64,000 nucleotides of DNA from Rhodothermales bacterium (GTDB lineage Bacteria; Bacteroidota; Rhodothermia; Rhodothermales; UBA10348). Positions 42,247 through 54,392 of the stretch are shown here, piece by piece; position 1 is the first letter of the stretch, and each line of letters opens with the position of its first letter. Under the pieces are notes generated by a model. That model had not been told where the DNA came from, ran no database searches, and saw only the letters and a program-made list of their open reading frames with translations. The stretch lies in assembly GCA_040221055.1 (NCBI GenBank), contig JAVJVN010000018.1, forward strand, positions 1 to 64,000, read 5' to 3'. Both the position numbers and the translations under genes were made by a program.

Positions 42247-42989
42247 GGCCGCACGACCCAATGGATGCGCTCGGCTTCTCCATCCGCAGGATCGAGCGAA
42301 AAACCGTCATAGGCGGCCAGTACCGTCCAGCCGCTCCGCTGCAGCAGGGCACGAATGGTATCGAAGGTCCAGGCACGCTCCACATGCTCTTCCACGAACG
42401 AACCGGACGGTGTCGTGATTTCGAACACCGTCGTATGCAACCCCGTTTCGGGGTCATAGTGGCTGGTGCGCTTGTAGGATCCTTCCTCAAGCTCGTCCTC
42501 ATCCTCGAAGAACTCCGCATTGTTCACGGAATTTGCCGGTGTCGATTGATCGAACACCAGGAACCCATCCGGCGCCAGCATGCCACGCACCTGGGCCAGC
42601 ATCCCCTCCACCGCCTCCTCCGTGAGGAGGTAATTCATGCCATCGTAAAGGAGGATGCACGCGTCGGCACGTTGTCCGCCCATGACAGCTTCATCGAGCG
42701 GGGCTCCGGGATAGACCAGCCGGGTTGCAGTGACCGATTCCGGCAGACGCTGCCGCGCGATGGCCAGCATATCTTCCGACCCGTCGGTGGCCACGTAGGA
42801 AACGCGTCGCCGGCGCAGGAATTCCTCGGCAAACATGCCGGTTCCGCAGCCCAGTTCCACCACGACATCGGGATTCAGGTCATGCTCGTCCAGCATGTGG
42901 TGGATATAGTCGGCCCATGCCTCATGGTCCACGTAATCCATGACCTCATCATAGATGCCGGCAAGGACGGTATAGGGTTCAACGTGCAT
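42243..42989 (-). CDS. Class I SAM-dependent methyltransferase
   Basis: A 248-residue methyltransferase: V-V-V-E-L-G-C-G-T-G-M-F-A-E-E-F (motif I), Y-V-A-T-D-G-S-E-D-M-L-A-I-A (motif II), D-A-C-I-L-L-Y-D-G-M-N-Y-L. The opening Y-D-E-V-M-D-Y-V-D-H-E-A-W-A-D-Y fits a small-molecule methyltransferase. Substrate unknown. ATG at 42989 overlaps the pdxA stop by 11 bases; longer frames have no support. Confidence 0.9.
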   Translation of the reverse strand: MHVEPYTVLAGIYDEVMDYVDHEAWADYIHHMLDEHDLNPDVVVELGCGTGMFAEEFLRRRRVSYVATDGSEDMLAIARQRLPESVTATRLVYPGAPLDEAVMGGQRADACILLYDGMNYLLTEEAVEGMLAQVRGMLAPDGFLVFDQSTPANSVNNAEFFEDEDELEEGSYKRTSHYDPETGLHTTVFEITTPSGSFVEEHVERAWTFDTIRALLQRSGWTVLAAYDGFSLDPADGEAERIHWVVRP

Positions 42990-43965
42990 GGCGTACGGGT
43001 TCAAGTGCCCGGTTGCGGGCAATGATGCAGGCTTCATCGATGGCGGACCGCATGGACATGGCGTTGGCAACCCCTTGCCCGGCAATGTCGAAGGCGGTTC
43101 CGTGGTCCGGGGATGTACGCACGATGGGAAGACCCGCCGTGACATTCACGCCACGCCCGAAGGTGAGGGACTTGAACGGGATGAGCCCTTGGTCGTGGTA
43201 CATGGCCAGAACGGCGTCATAGCGAAGGTGGGCCTTTCTGCCGAAGAATGCATCGGCGGCGAACGGACCCTCCAACGTGACATCCATTCCTGCCGCAGCA
43301 TCCAGAGCGGGGCGCAATACCGTCGTCTCCTCGTCGCCGAGGATTCCGCCATCACCGGCGTGCGGATTCAGGCCGAGCACGGCAATCTTCGGATGGGCAA
43401 TACCATGGTCCGTCTTGAGCGCTGCACCCACGACAGCCAGTTTTCCCAGGATGGCGGCGGTCGTCACTTCGTGAGCCACCTCCCTCAGCGGAACGTGCGC
43501 CGTCACGAGAGCAACACGGAATCCACCGGAGACCATCATCATACAGAAGGACGACCCGCTGCACTTTCCGGCGATGAATTCGGTATGACCGGGGAAATCC
43601 CATCCGCCAAGATGGATGGCCTCCTTTGAAATGGGCGCCGTGACCACCGCGTCTGCCTGACCGGTCAGGCACAGGTCGACCGCCGCATCCACAGCCACCA
43701 TGGATACATTGCCGCTCTCTGCCGACAAGAGTCCGTGTACCGGCCGGTATGAGGCTACATGCACAACCGCAAGTGCTCCCCCGGCGGCCTGTTCCGCCGC
43801 ATTGTACAGTCCCGGGAACGCCTCCAGGGCCTCCCGGGGTCCGACAAGAATAGGGCGCACACGCTGGTGGAGATCGGCATCGGACAATGCCTTCAACACG
43901 ACCTCTGGACCTATTCCGTTCGGATCGCCCAATGAAATGGCGACCCGGATTCGCTGCTCAGCCAT
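42979..43965 (-). CDS. pdxA: 4-hydroxythreonine-4-phosphate dehydrogenase
   Basis: An NAD-dependent step of the DXP-dependent pyridoxal-phosphate pathway, providing the substrate for PdxJ. The 328-residue protein has S-L-G-D-P-N-G-I-G-P-E-V, the metal-binding histidines in D-F-P-G-H-T-E-F, M-Y-H-D-Q-G-L-I-P-F-K, and T-S-P-D-H-G-T-A-F-D-I-A-G. It is followed by the methyltransferase and ftsE and preceded by pepA with a gap of three bases. pdxH is 4.6 kb away. Confidence 0.97.
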   Translation of the reverse strand: MAEQRIRVAISLGDPNGIGPEVVLKALSDADLHQRVRPILVGPREALEAFPGLYNAAEQAAGGALAVVHVASYRPVHGLLSAESGNVSMVAVDAAVDLCLTGQADAVVTAPISKEAIHLGGWDFPGHTEFIAGKCSGSSFCMMMVSGGFRVALVTAHVPLREVAHEVTTAAILGKLAVVGAALKTDHGIAHPKIAVLGLNPHAGDGGILGDEETTVLRPALDAAAGMDVTLEGPFAADAFFGRKAHLRYDAVLAMYHDQGLIPFKSLTFGRGVNVTAGLPIVRTSPDHGTAFDIAGQGVANAMSMRSAIDEACIIARNRALEPVRHAR

Positions 43966-43968
43966 GGA

Positions 43969-45471
43969 TCAGCGTTTGTTTTCGGCGTAGGCGCGCAGGT
44001 ATTCCACCAGAAGCCGGACACCGAACCCCGTTCCGCCCACGGGATGGTACGGGCCAGCGGTGGACAGGAATGCCGGACCGGCAATGTCCACATGCATCCA
44101 TGGATAGTCCACGAAGTGCTCCAGGAACTTGGCCGCCGTAATGGCCCCCCCTTCGCGGCCCCCGACATTCTTCAGGTCGGCTACCTCCGATTTCAGTTGA
44201 TCCTTGTAGTCGTCGAACATGGGCAGCGGGTGGACCCGGTCCCCGGACAGTTCGCCGGCTTTGAGCATGGCTTTGAGCCGATCTTCCGCCCCCTTTGTTT
44301 CATTGGTCATCAGTGCGCCCACGATTTCACCGAGGGCTACGGCGGCTGAACCGGTCAGTGTGGCCAGGTCGATCACGATTTCCGGATAGAACGTCGATGC
44401 ATACGAGAGCGCATCGGCCAGGATCATTCGCCCCTCGGCGTCGGTGTTCAGGACCTCAACGGTGGCACCGGAGTGCATCTTCACGACATCCCCCGGTACG
44501 TAGGCGTTTTCTCCCGGACGGTTGTCCGTGGCGGGAATGAGACCCACCACGTACAATGGCAACTCCATGCGTGCCAGGGCCTCCATGGTTCCTATGACCG
44601 CAGCGGCGCCGGCCATGTCGGACTTCATGTAATCCATGGAGTTCTTGGTGGGCTTCAGGGAGAGGCCGCCGGTATCGAATACCACGCCCTTGCCGACCAG
44701 GACAACCGGTCGTGTATTCCGGGCATTCTCGGGATTCCACTCCAATACCGAAAACGTGGGCGGCTCCTTGGAACCCCGGTTCACGGCCAGCAGGCCTCCC
44801 ATGCCTTCTTCCTCAATGAGGGCCTTGTCCCAGACGGACACTTCATAGCCGCTCCGTTTCGCCGACTTCTCGATGGCCTTGGCCAGCAAGGTCGGGGTCT
44901 TCTCGTCCGGCGACAGGTTGACCAGGTCACGGGCCGACCAGACGGCCTCCGATACCAGGCGTCCCCGGTCAGCACCCCGACGGACCAGCTTGTCCTGATC
45001 CGACGTCTGGATGACCAACCGCTGAGGGCCTTCATCTTCAGACGCATCGGTCTTGTACTTGCGGAATCGATAGGCCCCCAGCATGAATCCCTCGACCAGC
45101 GCTTGTGACGCCACGTCCCCATCCACATTGAAATCCGACGGTACGGAAATCCCGACGGTTTCCGCATTGGTTTTTATGGCGATGGCGGACCCGGCCGCCG
45201 CCGCGCGACGCAGGCGCTCGGCATTCACGTCGGCCTCCTCGCCCACACCCACGATAAGGAGTCGTTTGGCCGTCCCGGAGTCGGGATACACCACGAGCGT
45301 ATCGGCCAATTTACCGGAAAAATCGCTCCTCGAGCGAACCACAACGTCACCGAAGGCCTCGGACAATACTTCAAGACCATCCGCGGCCTGCTCGGCCGAG
45401 CAGGGAACCAACAACAGGTCAACGTCCAGTTCCGAAAGGGAGATGGTCGATACAGATACTTTCATGGACAT
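43969..45471 (-). CDS. pepA: Leucyl aminopeptidase (M17)
   Basis: A two-metal cytoplasmic aminopeptidase, 500 residues. M17 marks: K-G-V-V-F-D-T-G-G-L-S-L-K-P, M-K-S-D-M-A-G-A-A, the N-T-D-A-E-G-R block, and A-L-G-E-I-V-G-A-L. The acidic N-terminal domain is usual for the family. It starts with one-base overlap with nrnA and ends three bases before pdxA. Confidence 0.95.
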   Translation of the reverse strand: MSMKVSVSTISLSELDVDLLLVPCSAEQAADGLEVLSEAFGDVVVRSRSDFSGKLADTLVVYPDSGTAKRLLIVGVGEEADVNAERLRRAAAAGSAIAIKTNAETVGISVPSDFNVDGDVASQALVEGFMLGAYRFRKYKTDASEDEGPQRLVIQTSDQDKLVRRGADRGRLVSEAVWSARDLVNLSPDEKTPTLLAKAIEKSAKRSGYEVSVWDKALIEEEGMGGLLAVNRGSKEPPTFSVLEWNPENARNTRPVVLVGKGVVFDTGGLSLKPTKNSMDYMKSDMAGAAAVIGTMEALARMELPLYVVGLIPATDNRPGENAYVPGDVVKMHSGATVEVLNTDAEGRMILADALSYASTFYPEIVIDLATLTGSAAVALGEIVGALMTNETKGAEDRLKAMLKAGELSGDRVHPLPMFDDYKDQLKSEVADLKNVGGREGGAITAAKFLEHFVDYPWMHVDIAGPAFLSTAGPYHPVGGTGFGVRLLVEYLRAYAENKR

Positions 45472-46547
45472 CAGTTTTTGTTTTTCATTTCGAGGAGCGC
45501 GGACAGATAGTCCTCGTCCTCGGCCGACAGGGAGTCGGATGAATCCGGTTCATTGAAGGAAATGTAACGGGGAGCCGAATCGACAATCTGCCGGACGGTT
45601 TCCTCGAGGGATTTGTGAACGAACGCACCCGATGCGTTGCGGTGGCCGCCCCCACCGAAGAACCGGGCCCAACCGTGGACATGATCGTCCGCCTTGGAAC
45701 GGAAGCTGATCTTGGTGCCGCGCTCGGTTTCCGTCAGGAGGAGAGCAACCCGGACACCTTCAATGGACAGGATCTGGTTCGCAATCCCTTCGGTCTCTTC
45801 GACCGATGCACCGGTATCGGCCAATGCCGCCCGCGTCACCGACATCATGCCGAGTTGACCATCGAACCGCAGGTCGAGGGTATCCAGTATGCGCCCCATC
45901 AACCGGATACCACCGGACGAACGCTTGTCGTAGACCTCTGCATGGATAGCGGCCACGTCCAGTTGTCCCCGCTCAATGATATCGGCCACCCGCCGGTGCA
46001 GGTCCGGCGTCACATTGGAATACCGGAAAGATCCCGTATCGGTCATGATGGCGGTGTACAGGCTGGCAGCAATGGCTTGATCCATGGCCTGGATATCCCA
46101 TTCTGCCAGGATTTCGTAGACCAGCTCTCCTGTGGACGAAGCGGAATCACGGTGCCACGTGAGGTCGAACCATCCTTCAGGATCGGGATGATGGTCCACC
46201 AGCAGCGTGGTGGCCTTTCCGTCCTTGACCAGCGTTCCGTGGTCGCCAATACGGTGCACGGCATTCGTGTCGGCGATCACGATGACGTCGGCATCCGCCA
46301 GCGCCCTGACCTGTTCCAGACTTCCGTCATAGATCACAATCCGATCCGATCCAGGCAACCAGTCCAGGTTGTACGGATGGGGGTCCGCATTCAGCATGAG
46401 CACGTCTATGCCCTTCTTTTCCAGGAACAGGCCCAACCCCAACTGGGAGCCGATGGCATCGCCATCGGGGCGCGTGTGTACGGAAATGACGACGGACTTC
46501 GCTCGGGTGAGCGCATTGAGAACAACGGCCTTGGAGGCTTCAGACAT
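45471..46547 (-). CDS. nrnA: DHH/DHHA1 phosphoesterase (NrnA-like)
   Basis: A nano-RNase/pAp phosphatase-type protein of 358 residues. Metal motifs: H-T-R-P-D-G-D-A-I-G-S at the N-terminus, D-T-N at the second motif, V-D-H-H-P as DHH, and the C-terminal DHHA1 G-G-G-G-H-R-N-A-S-G. It degrades short oligonucleotides or pAp (or c-di-AMP-derived pApA); the activities are not separable from sequence. First gene of nrnA-pepA-pdxA-methyltransferase-ftsE. Confidence 0.92.
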   Translation of the reverse strand: MSEASKAVVLNALTRAKSVVISVHTRPDGDAIGSQLGLGLFLEKKGIDVLMLNADPHPYNLDWLPGSDRIVIYDGSLEQVRALADADVIVIADTNAVHRIGDHGTLVKDGKATTLLVDHHPDPEGWFDLTWHRDSASSTGELVYEILAEWDIQAMDQAIAASLYTAIMTDTGSFRYSNVTPDLHRRVADIIERGQLDVAAIHAEVYDKRSSGGIRLMGRILDTLDLRFDGQLGMMSVTRAALADTGASVEETEGIANQILSIEGVRVALLLTETERGTKISFRSKADDHVHGWARFFGGGGHRNASGAFVHKSLEETVRQIVDSAPRYISFNEPDSSDSLSAEDEDYLSALLEMKNKN

Positions 46548-46606
46548 GCAGACACGGACCTGTAGGAAAAATAGTCCGTGTTAAACCGTCGGGGACCGGG
46601 GAAGTT

Positions 46607-48454
46607 CTACCGCTTCAGTCGGGGTCCCCACAGCCAGGCATCCCTGTACGCCAACGCCGTCGCGTCCGCGTCCGGGTCGACCACCACCCTGACCGCCGGG
46701 TCCTCCGCTACCACGATATCGGTCTGGAAGACGACGCCCCGGGAATTCACCGTGACCGGAATCCCATCACCGGGCGCCAGGCGAGCCACCCACGCCTCCA
46801 GGTATTCGGGGTGGGACACCGGTCGGCCGTCCACGTGGGTAATCCGATCGCCGGGAGATACACCGGCACGGAACAGGGGCGTTCCTTCCAGTGCGGCCGC
46901 CACCAGGATCCCATCCGACGCAGGCACGAGTGCTGCCATCAAGCCGGGTCCGGGGTGGGCGGATTCCAGCTGCAGCCCCATGCGCGCCAGCAGTTCCGCA
47001 TAGTCCGGGACCCCGTGGCCACGTACGTACCGGTCCATGAATGTGGTGGCAAAACCGCGATCGCCGGCCACCTCACCCAGCACATGCTCAAGGTCCTCAA
47101 GAGTGTACGGCACCTCGGCCTGACCGTACCGTTCCCACATCCGTTGCATGAGGACATCCACCGAGGTATCGAATTCCGTCCGGAGCGTGACGTCCAGAGC
47201 GAGTCCGATTGCGCTCCCCCACGTGTAGTAGGAAATGAACGTGTTGGCCGTGTTCATGGGGTCCAGGAAGCTGCCCTGGTCCGCGAACGTGGCATACTGA
47301 CTCATTTCAACCAAGGATCGGTGTGCCCGTCCCGGGAGGTTGACCACCGCGTTGACGGTGCCCGACAGGCTGGCGGCGTAGTCCGCAACGCTGGTCAGCC
47401 CTGCCCGATGGATGGAGAGTCCGGTGTAATACGAAGTGAACCCTTCGGCGAACCAGAGCAGATCGGTCATGTTTTCTGCCTCGAAATCGAAGGGCTCCAG
47501 ATCGGCCGGTCGAATCCGTTCCACGTTCCACTGGTGGAAATATTCGTGCGACATGGTCCCCAGGTTCGACAGGCCGTCCGGGGTCAGGGGATTCGGATTC
47601 GTAACCACCGTCGAGTTCCGGTGCTCCATGCCGTCTCCCACTGCGTGGGGCATGTAGCATACGATGAAGGTGTAGGTACCGAAATCATGCGCCGGCAATT
47701 CCCCGAATACGTTCCACTGGGCGTCGACGATGGCGCGGACGTTGCGGGCAAAGGCCTCCCCTTCCTGCACGGAGCCTGTGTGGTGCAGGGCAATCCGGTG
47801 TTCCGACTGACGCGTCCCATCATCCACCGTCCACGTGTGCCACTCCAGGGCGGCCATTTCGGTGGGAGAATCCAACAGATAGGCCAGGTCAGGCGCTGTG
47901 AACGTCTCGGGGTCGTTCGTCGGAACGAGTTGCGTCGCGATCGTCCATTCCGGGTGGGGGCGAACGAACCGGATCCGGATGGGAGCCGCATCCATGTTCC
48001 GCGCCCACAGGATGGTCGCCGGCATGTTCAGGTGCGCGTGCGTGCGATCGAGCGACGAATAGGTGCCGTCCGCCCGGTCAGCGAAGAGGGTATACCGGAC
48101 GTGCACGGTCCCGGAATGCCCCACAACGTTCCATTGGTAAGGATTCGGACGCTCTATGCGCAGTGTGCGTCCCGCCTCGTCGGTTGCCACGACATCGTAG
48201 ACATTCTTTGCGAACTCGTGCATGGCGTAACGCCCGGGGGATGTCCGGCTCATCCGCAGTTCCACGGGTTTCCCGGCATCCAGACCGGAAAACGTGGCCC
48301 GGACATCCGCCTCGTGGTGTTCAATCCGATCAAAGCGGAGCTCGTATTCCACGGACGGCGTCGGCTCACCGGCACATACCGTATGCGCAAGGAGCACGGC
48401 GTGGGCCAGGGTCAGGCCAAGGAGAGACATCATGAACCGGTTCGGATTAGGCAT
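46607..48454 (-). CDS. M61 glycyl aminopeptidase-like secreted peptidase with PDZ domain
   Basis: A 615-residue zinc peptidase: signal peptide (M-M-S-L-L-G-L-T-L-A-H-A-V-L-L-A-H-T), an N-terminal M61 beta domain, zinc motif M-S-H-E-Y-F-H-Q-W-N-V, downstream E-G-F-T-S-Y-Y, and a C-terminal PDZ domain (G-D-R-I-T-H-V-D-G). The family cleaves N-terminal glycine or alanine from peptides. Starts at 48454 or 48433 are both possible. The 103-base gap upstream shows no confident promoter. Confidence 0.92.
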   Translation of the reverse strand: MPNPNRFMMSLLGLTLAHAVLLAHTVCAGEPTPSVEYELRFDRIEHHEADVRATFSGLDAGKPVELRMSRTSPGRYAMHEFAKNVYDVVATDEAGRTLRIERPNPYQWNVVGHSGTVHVRYTLFADRADGTYSSLDRTHAHLNMPATILWARNMDAAPIRIRFVRPHPEWTIATQLVPTNDPETFTAPDLAYLLDSPTEMAALEWHTWTVDDGTRQSEHRIALHHTGSVQEGEAFARNVRAIVDAQWNVFGELPAHDFGTYTFIVCYMPHAVGDGMEHRNSTVVTNPNPLTPDGLSNLGTMSHEYFHQWNVERIRPADLEPFDFEAENMTDLLWFAEGFTSYYTGLSIHRAGLTSVADYAASLSGTVNAVVNLPGRAHRSLVEMSQYATFADQGSFLDPMNTANTFISYYTWGSAIGLALDVTLRTEFDTSVDVLMQRMWERYGQAEVPYTLEDLEHVLGEVAGDRGFATTFMDRYVRGHGVPDYAELLARMGLQLESAHPGPGLMAALVPASDGILVAAALEGTPLFRAGVSPGDRITHVDGRPVSHPEYLEAWVARLAPGDGIPVTVNSRGVVFQTDIVVAEDPAVRVVVDPDADATALAYRDAWLWGPRLKR

Positions 48455-48557
48455 TCTGGATACAGAAGACATGGTTGTCCTGTTCTTGAGGGAAAGACAC
48501 ATGGCGGACCGGAGCATAACCTTTGCGACGCGCGGTCCGGACCAGGGCATGATCACA

Positions 48558-49220
48558 CTACGGATAGAGCCGTTCCGTGTCCCACGTTCCTGCCTCCGGA
48601 TGGGGACGAGTGAAAACCAACCGGTCATGCAACCGGAACGGCCTTCCCTGCCAGAATTCCATCCGTTCGGGCTGGACCAGATACCCGCCCCACCACTCAG
48701 GCAACGGGACATCTGCCCCGGCATACCGGGCTTCCACGTCCTTCACGGCCTGTTCGAGCTCGGCACGACTGCCGAGCCGACGACTCTGCCGGGAGGCCCA
48801 CGCCCCGATCCGGCTGCCGCGGGGTCGGCTCCGGAAATAGACCTCCGCTTCTTCCCTGGAGACCGGCTCCACGCGACCTTCAACGCGGACCTGGCGCTCC
48901 AGCACGGGCCAATGGAAAAGCAGGGCCACGTGCGGATTGGCGTTCATCTCGTCCGCCTTCCTCGACTCCAGATTCGTATAGAACACGAACCCGCGTTCAT
49001 CCGCCGACTTCAGCAGCACCATGCGACTGGACGGGCGGCCATCCGCCGACACCGTGGACAGCGACAAGGCTTCCGGAAGGAACAGTCCCGACTTCCGGGC
49101 AGCCGCGAACCATTCGGAAAACAGGGCGATGGGATCGGCGTCGGCCGTTGCATCGGGCATTCCGACGACCAGGCCTTTTCCGGCCGTTGCGAGGGCACGA
49201 AACGTGGATAGCAAACTCAT
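48558..49220 (-). CDS. pdxH: Pyridoxine/pyridoxamine 5'-phosphate oxidase
   Basis: FMN-dependent final oxidation giving PLP. The 220-residue protein has the family's S-x-D-G-R-P-S-S-R-M-V-L-L-K, F-V-F-Y-T-N-L-E-S-R-K, R-S-R-P-R-G-S-R-I-G-A-W-A-S-R-Q-S, W-G-G-Y-L-V-Q-P and ends W-x-x-E-R-L-Y-P. Sits 16 bases from lolD and probably shares its transcript. Confidence 0.96.
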   Translation of the reverse strand: MSLLSTFRALATAGKGLVVGMPDATADADPIALFSEWFAAARKSGLFLPEALSLSTVSADGRPSSRMVLLKSADERGFVFYTNLESRKADEMNANPHVALLFHWPVLERQVRVEGRVEPVSREEAEVYFRSRPRGSRIGAWASRQSRRLGSRAELEQAVKDVEARYAGADVPLPEWWGGYLVQPERMEFWQGRPFRLHDRLVFTRPHPEAGTWDTERLYP

Positions 49221-49236
49221 GATGCTGCAGGAACGG

Positions 49237-49956
49237 TCACGAAGGCTGTGGAAGAACGGGAGGGGTTTCGAGCAGGATGCCGCGATCCAGGGTCAGGGTA
49301 CGGTCCGCCATGGCGGCGAACGCCGGGTTGTGCGTGACCAGGATGAACGTCTGGCCCATGTCCCGGCTCAACCTCAGCAATTCCTCGTGCAGGGCATGGG
49401 CCGTCTGTTCGTCCAGATTGCCCGTCGGTTCGTCGGCCAGCACCAGATCGGGATCGTTCATCAGCGCCCGGGCAATCGCCACCCGCTGCTTCTCCCCTCC
49501 CGACAGCTCGGCCGGTCGGTGGGCGGACCGGTCGGACAATCCCACGACCGTCAGCAGTTCCGCGGCGCGCACACGTGCCCGGTCCATGGGCGTTCCGGCA
49601 ATCAGGGCCGGCATGAACACATTCTCCAGTGCCGAGAACTCGGGCAGCAAGTGATGGAACTGGAAAACGAACCCCAGTCGGCGATTCCGGAAAAGGGAAA
49701 GGGCGTCGTCGGAGCCGGTGAAAATATCCTTTCCCTGGAACAGCACATCCCCCGAATCCGGGCGATCCAGCGCTCCCAGGACGTGCAACAAGGTGCTTTT
49801 CCCGGAGCCGCTCTCCCCGACGATGGCCACGACTTCGCCCCGGCGAACCGACAGGTTCACATTCCTGAGCACTTCAATGCGGCCACCGGAAATGGCCGGA
49901 TACGACTTCACGAGTGCACGCACCCGGACCAGGGGTTCGGCTCCGTCGCTACTCAT
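49237..49956 (-). CDS. lolD: Lipoprotein-releasing-type ABC ATPase (LolD family)
   Basis: A 239-residue ABC ATPase with Walker [10 protein letters not shown], the LolD-like [18 protein letters not shown], signature L-S-G-G-E-K-Q-R-V and Walker [13 protein letters not shown]. It would drive a LolCE- or MacB-type permease moving lipoproteins or substrates from the inner membrane; no such permease is adjacent. It overlaps the NtrC-type regulator by eight bases. Confidence 0.88.
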   Translation of the reverse strand: MSSDGAEPLVRVRALVKSYPAISGGRIEVLRNVNLSVRRGEVVAIVGESGSGKSTLLHVLGALDRPDSGDVLFQGKDIFTGSDDALSLFRNRRLGFVFQFHHLLPEFSALENVFMPALIAGTPMDRARVRAAELLTVVGLSDRSAHRPAELSGGEKQRVAIARALMNDPDLVLADEPTGNLDEQTAHALHEELLRLSRDMGQTFILVTHNPAFAAMADRTLTLDRGILLETPPVLPQPS

Positions 49957-51337
49957 CGTTTCGCTGGATATCGTACTTGCCCATCTTGTTGTACAGGTGG
50001 GACCGCTGGATGCCGATGGCTTCGGCCGTCCGGCTGATATTCCAGTCGAATTGCTCCAGTTTGTGCTCGATGAACATCTTCTCGGCACGGTCCCGGAAGT
50101 CCTGGAACTGATCGAACTTGTCCATGAGTCCGACGATGGGATTGACCGATGCCCCTCCCGGCGCCACGTACCGTTCCACGTCCAGGTGTCCAATCCGGTC
50201 TCCGGTGCTCATGATGGTCAACCGCTCGACCACATTGTGCAGTTCGCGAACGTTGCCGCGCCATTCAAACGCCTTCAGCGCGGTCAATGCCTCGTCCGAG
50301 AACGGTCTAGGCTCGAGGCCATTCCGCCGGGCAATCCGGTCGGCTATATGGTTCGTGATGATGGGAATGTCCTCCCGGCGCTCCCTGAGCGGCGGGACAT
50401 GGATGAGAATGACGGACAGCCGGTGGTACAGGTCCTCCCGGAACTGCCCCCGTTCTATCTGTTCCAACAGGTTCTTGTTGGTCGCCGCGATCACCCGGAC
50501 ATCCACCGGGATGGAGCGGTCCCCTCCCACCCGCGTGATCTGGTTTTCCTGAAGGGCCCGAAGCACCTTCGCCTGGGCGGACAGACTCATGTCCCCGATT
50601 TCGTCCAGGAAAAGCGTTCCGTTGTGCGCCTGCTCGAATTTGCCAATCCGTTGCTTCGTGGCCCCGGTGAAACTGCCCTTCTCATGGCCGAACAGCTCAC
50701 TCTCAATCAGTTCACCCGGAATGGCCGCGCAATTCACTTCGACAATGGGTCCGTCCGTCCGGTGGGACTTCCGGTGCACCCATTTCGCGACGAGTTCCTT
50801 TCCGGTCCCGGGCTCGCCCGTTATCAGCACCCGCGCTTCGGTGGGGCCCACCCGGTCAATGGTCTCCGTGATCTGCCGGATGGCCGCACTTTCTCCCAGA
50901 ATGGGCGTCACATCCCCCTCGTGCCGCTCCACGATGGTCTGGCGCATCCGGGTGTTCTCGGCAACCAGTTGCCCCCGGTCCATGGCATTGCGCAGCGTAA
51001 CCAGCAGTCGGTTCAGGTCCGGCGGTTTCTCGACGAAATCGAACGCACCCAACTTGGTGGCTTCGACTGCCGTCTCGATGGTCCCGTGCCCGGAAATCAT
51101 GACGACCGGTGCCTCGCACTGCATGCGGCCCATCTCCGTGAGCACCTCCATGCCGTCCCGCTTGGGCATCTTGACATCCAGCAGGACCACATCGTACGTC
51201 CCGGACCGCAGCTTCTCGAGCGCCTGCTCGCCGTCCTCTGCCTCATCCACCGAGTAATCCTCGTACTCGAGGATTTCCCGCAACGAGCGGCGGATGGCCG
51301 CTTCGTCGTCGACGACGAGGATGCTGGGAACGGCCAT
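49949..51337 (-). CDS. NtrC-family sigma-54-dependent response regulator
   Basis: A 462-residue activator: receiver domain with phospho-acceptor D54 in [11 protein letters not shown]+ domain with G-E-P-G-T-G-K-E, sigma-54 loop E-K-G-S-F-T-G-A (GSFTGA rather than GAFTGA), and a C-terminal Fis-type helix-turn-helix ([17 protein letters not shown]). Its sensor kinase is not in the window. The ATG at 51337 lies in the stop of the TPR gene (TGATG), and lolD follows with an overlap of eight bases. Confidence 0.94.
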   Translation of the reverse strand: MAVPSILVVDDEAAIRRSLREILEYEDYSVDEAEDGEQALEKLRSGTYDVVLLDVKMPKRDGMEVLTEMGRMQCEAPVVMISGHGTIETAVEATKLGAFDFVEKPPDLNRLLVTLRNAMDRGQLVAENTRMRQTIVERHEGDVTPILGESAAIRQITETIDRVGPTEARVLITGEPGTGKELVAKWVHRKSHRTDGPIVEVNCAAIPGELIESELFGHEKGSFTGATKQRIGKFEQAHNGTLFLDEIGDMSLSAQAKVLRALQENQITRVGGDRSIPVDVRVIAATNKNLLEQIERGQFREDLYHRLSVILIHVPPLRERREDIPIITNHIADRIARRNGLEPRPFSDEALTALKAFEWRGNVRELHNVVERLTIMSTGDRIGHLDVERYVAPGGASVNPIVGLMDKFDQFQDFRDRAEKMFIEHKLEQFDWNISRTAEAIGIQRSHLYNKMGKYDIQRNDE

Positions 51338-52035
51338 CAGTTTCCGGCAGCGACCGCGGCCAGGTAGAAGTCGATGTTCTGGGCGGCCGTCGATTCCGGC
51401 CAATCGGATTTGATCTCCTGGTAGGCCCGCGCGGCCTGGTCCGTTTCGCCGGCGGCCGTGAAGGCACGACCGGCATCCATCAGATAATTCGGTGTGGAGA
51501 TGGACGATTCGAACATGCGTGCGGCCCGCAGATACAGATCGCCGGCGGTCTCGTGTTCGCCCCGCATTTCCAGGATGGCCGCTTCGCCGGCGAGGGCCGA
51601 TGCGCCGAGGTAATCCGCACTCTTGTCGTACTTGCGGAAATACTCCAGGGCACGATCATGATCGCCGACCCGGTACAGGGCATCGGCCGCATAGAAGGTG
51701 GCCAGGTTGCCCGACGGCGTTCCACCATACTCCTCGGCAATATCAATCAAACCGGTGAACGTGATGTCCCCATCCAGGGCGGCCCGGTACGCACCGTCTT
51801 CGTAACGATCCACGGCAAAAGCCATTTCGGACAACGCGGCTTCGTTGCGGACACTGGAATTCCACGCCAGGCCCACGATGACGAGTGCAATGAGCACAAT
51901 GCCCCCGATGGCGCCGTATACCAGATTTCGCTGGTTCTCGTAGATGTCAATGGCACGGGCATAGAGCGTGACAACGGTATCTTCGCGCAATTCGTGGCGG
52001 CGGGATACTTTCCGGGTGGGTTTCAGTGTGGACAT
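51337..52035 (-). CDS. TPR-containing membrane protein (YfgM-like)
   Basis: A 232-residue protein with a short cytoplasmic start, one transmembrane helix (around residues 39-60: L-V-Y-G-A-I-G-G-I-V-L-I-A-L-V-I-V-G-L-A-W) and a periplasmic part of tetratricopeptide-like repeats (Y-A-A-D-A-L-Y-R-V-G-D-H-D-R-A-L-E-Y-F, A-A-I-L-E-M-R-G-E-H-E-T-A-G-D-L-Y). It is similar in build to YfgM, a chaperone-network partner of SecYEG. It heads the TPR-NtrC-lolD-pdxH gene group. The start is the ATG at 52035. Confidence 0.8.
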   Translation of the reverse strand: MSTLKPTRKVSRRHELREDTVVTLYARAIDIYENQRNLVYGAIGGIVLIALVIVGLAWNSSVRNEAALSEMAFAVDRYEDGAYRAALDGDITFTGLIDIAEEYGGTPSGNLATFYAADALYRVGDHDRALEYFRKYDKSADYLGASALAGEAAILEMRGEHETAGDLYLRAARMFESSISTPNYLMDAGRAFTAAGETDQAARAYQEIKSDWPESTAAQNIDFYLAAVAAGN

Positions 52036-52164
52036 GCGAAGTGCAGGATGGATACAGAAAGCGGTAGAGGACTGCTCGGCAGAGCATACCAAATTACGGC
52101 AAAAGCACGGGTCTATCAAACCGCATAATTAATGACTTCTTGGTGCATATGACATGCCCATTGA

Positions 52165-54388
<2,224 letters not shown>

Positions 54389-54392
<4 letters not shown>

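Noticed and set aside
46811-48613. Long open frame (600 codons) opposite the M61 peptidase
   Set aside because: Antisense shadow of a well-supported gene; composition is rich in R, H, G and V with no domain.
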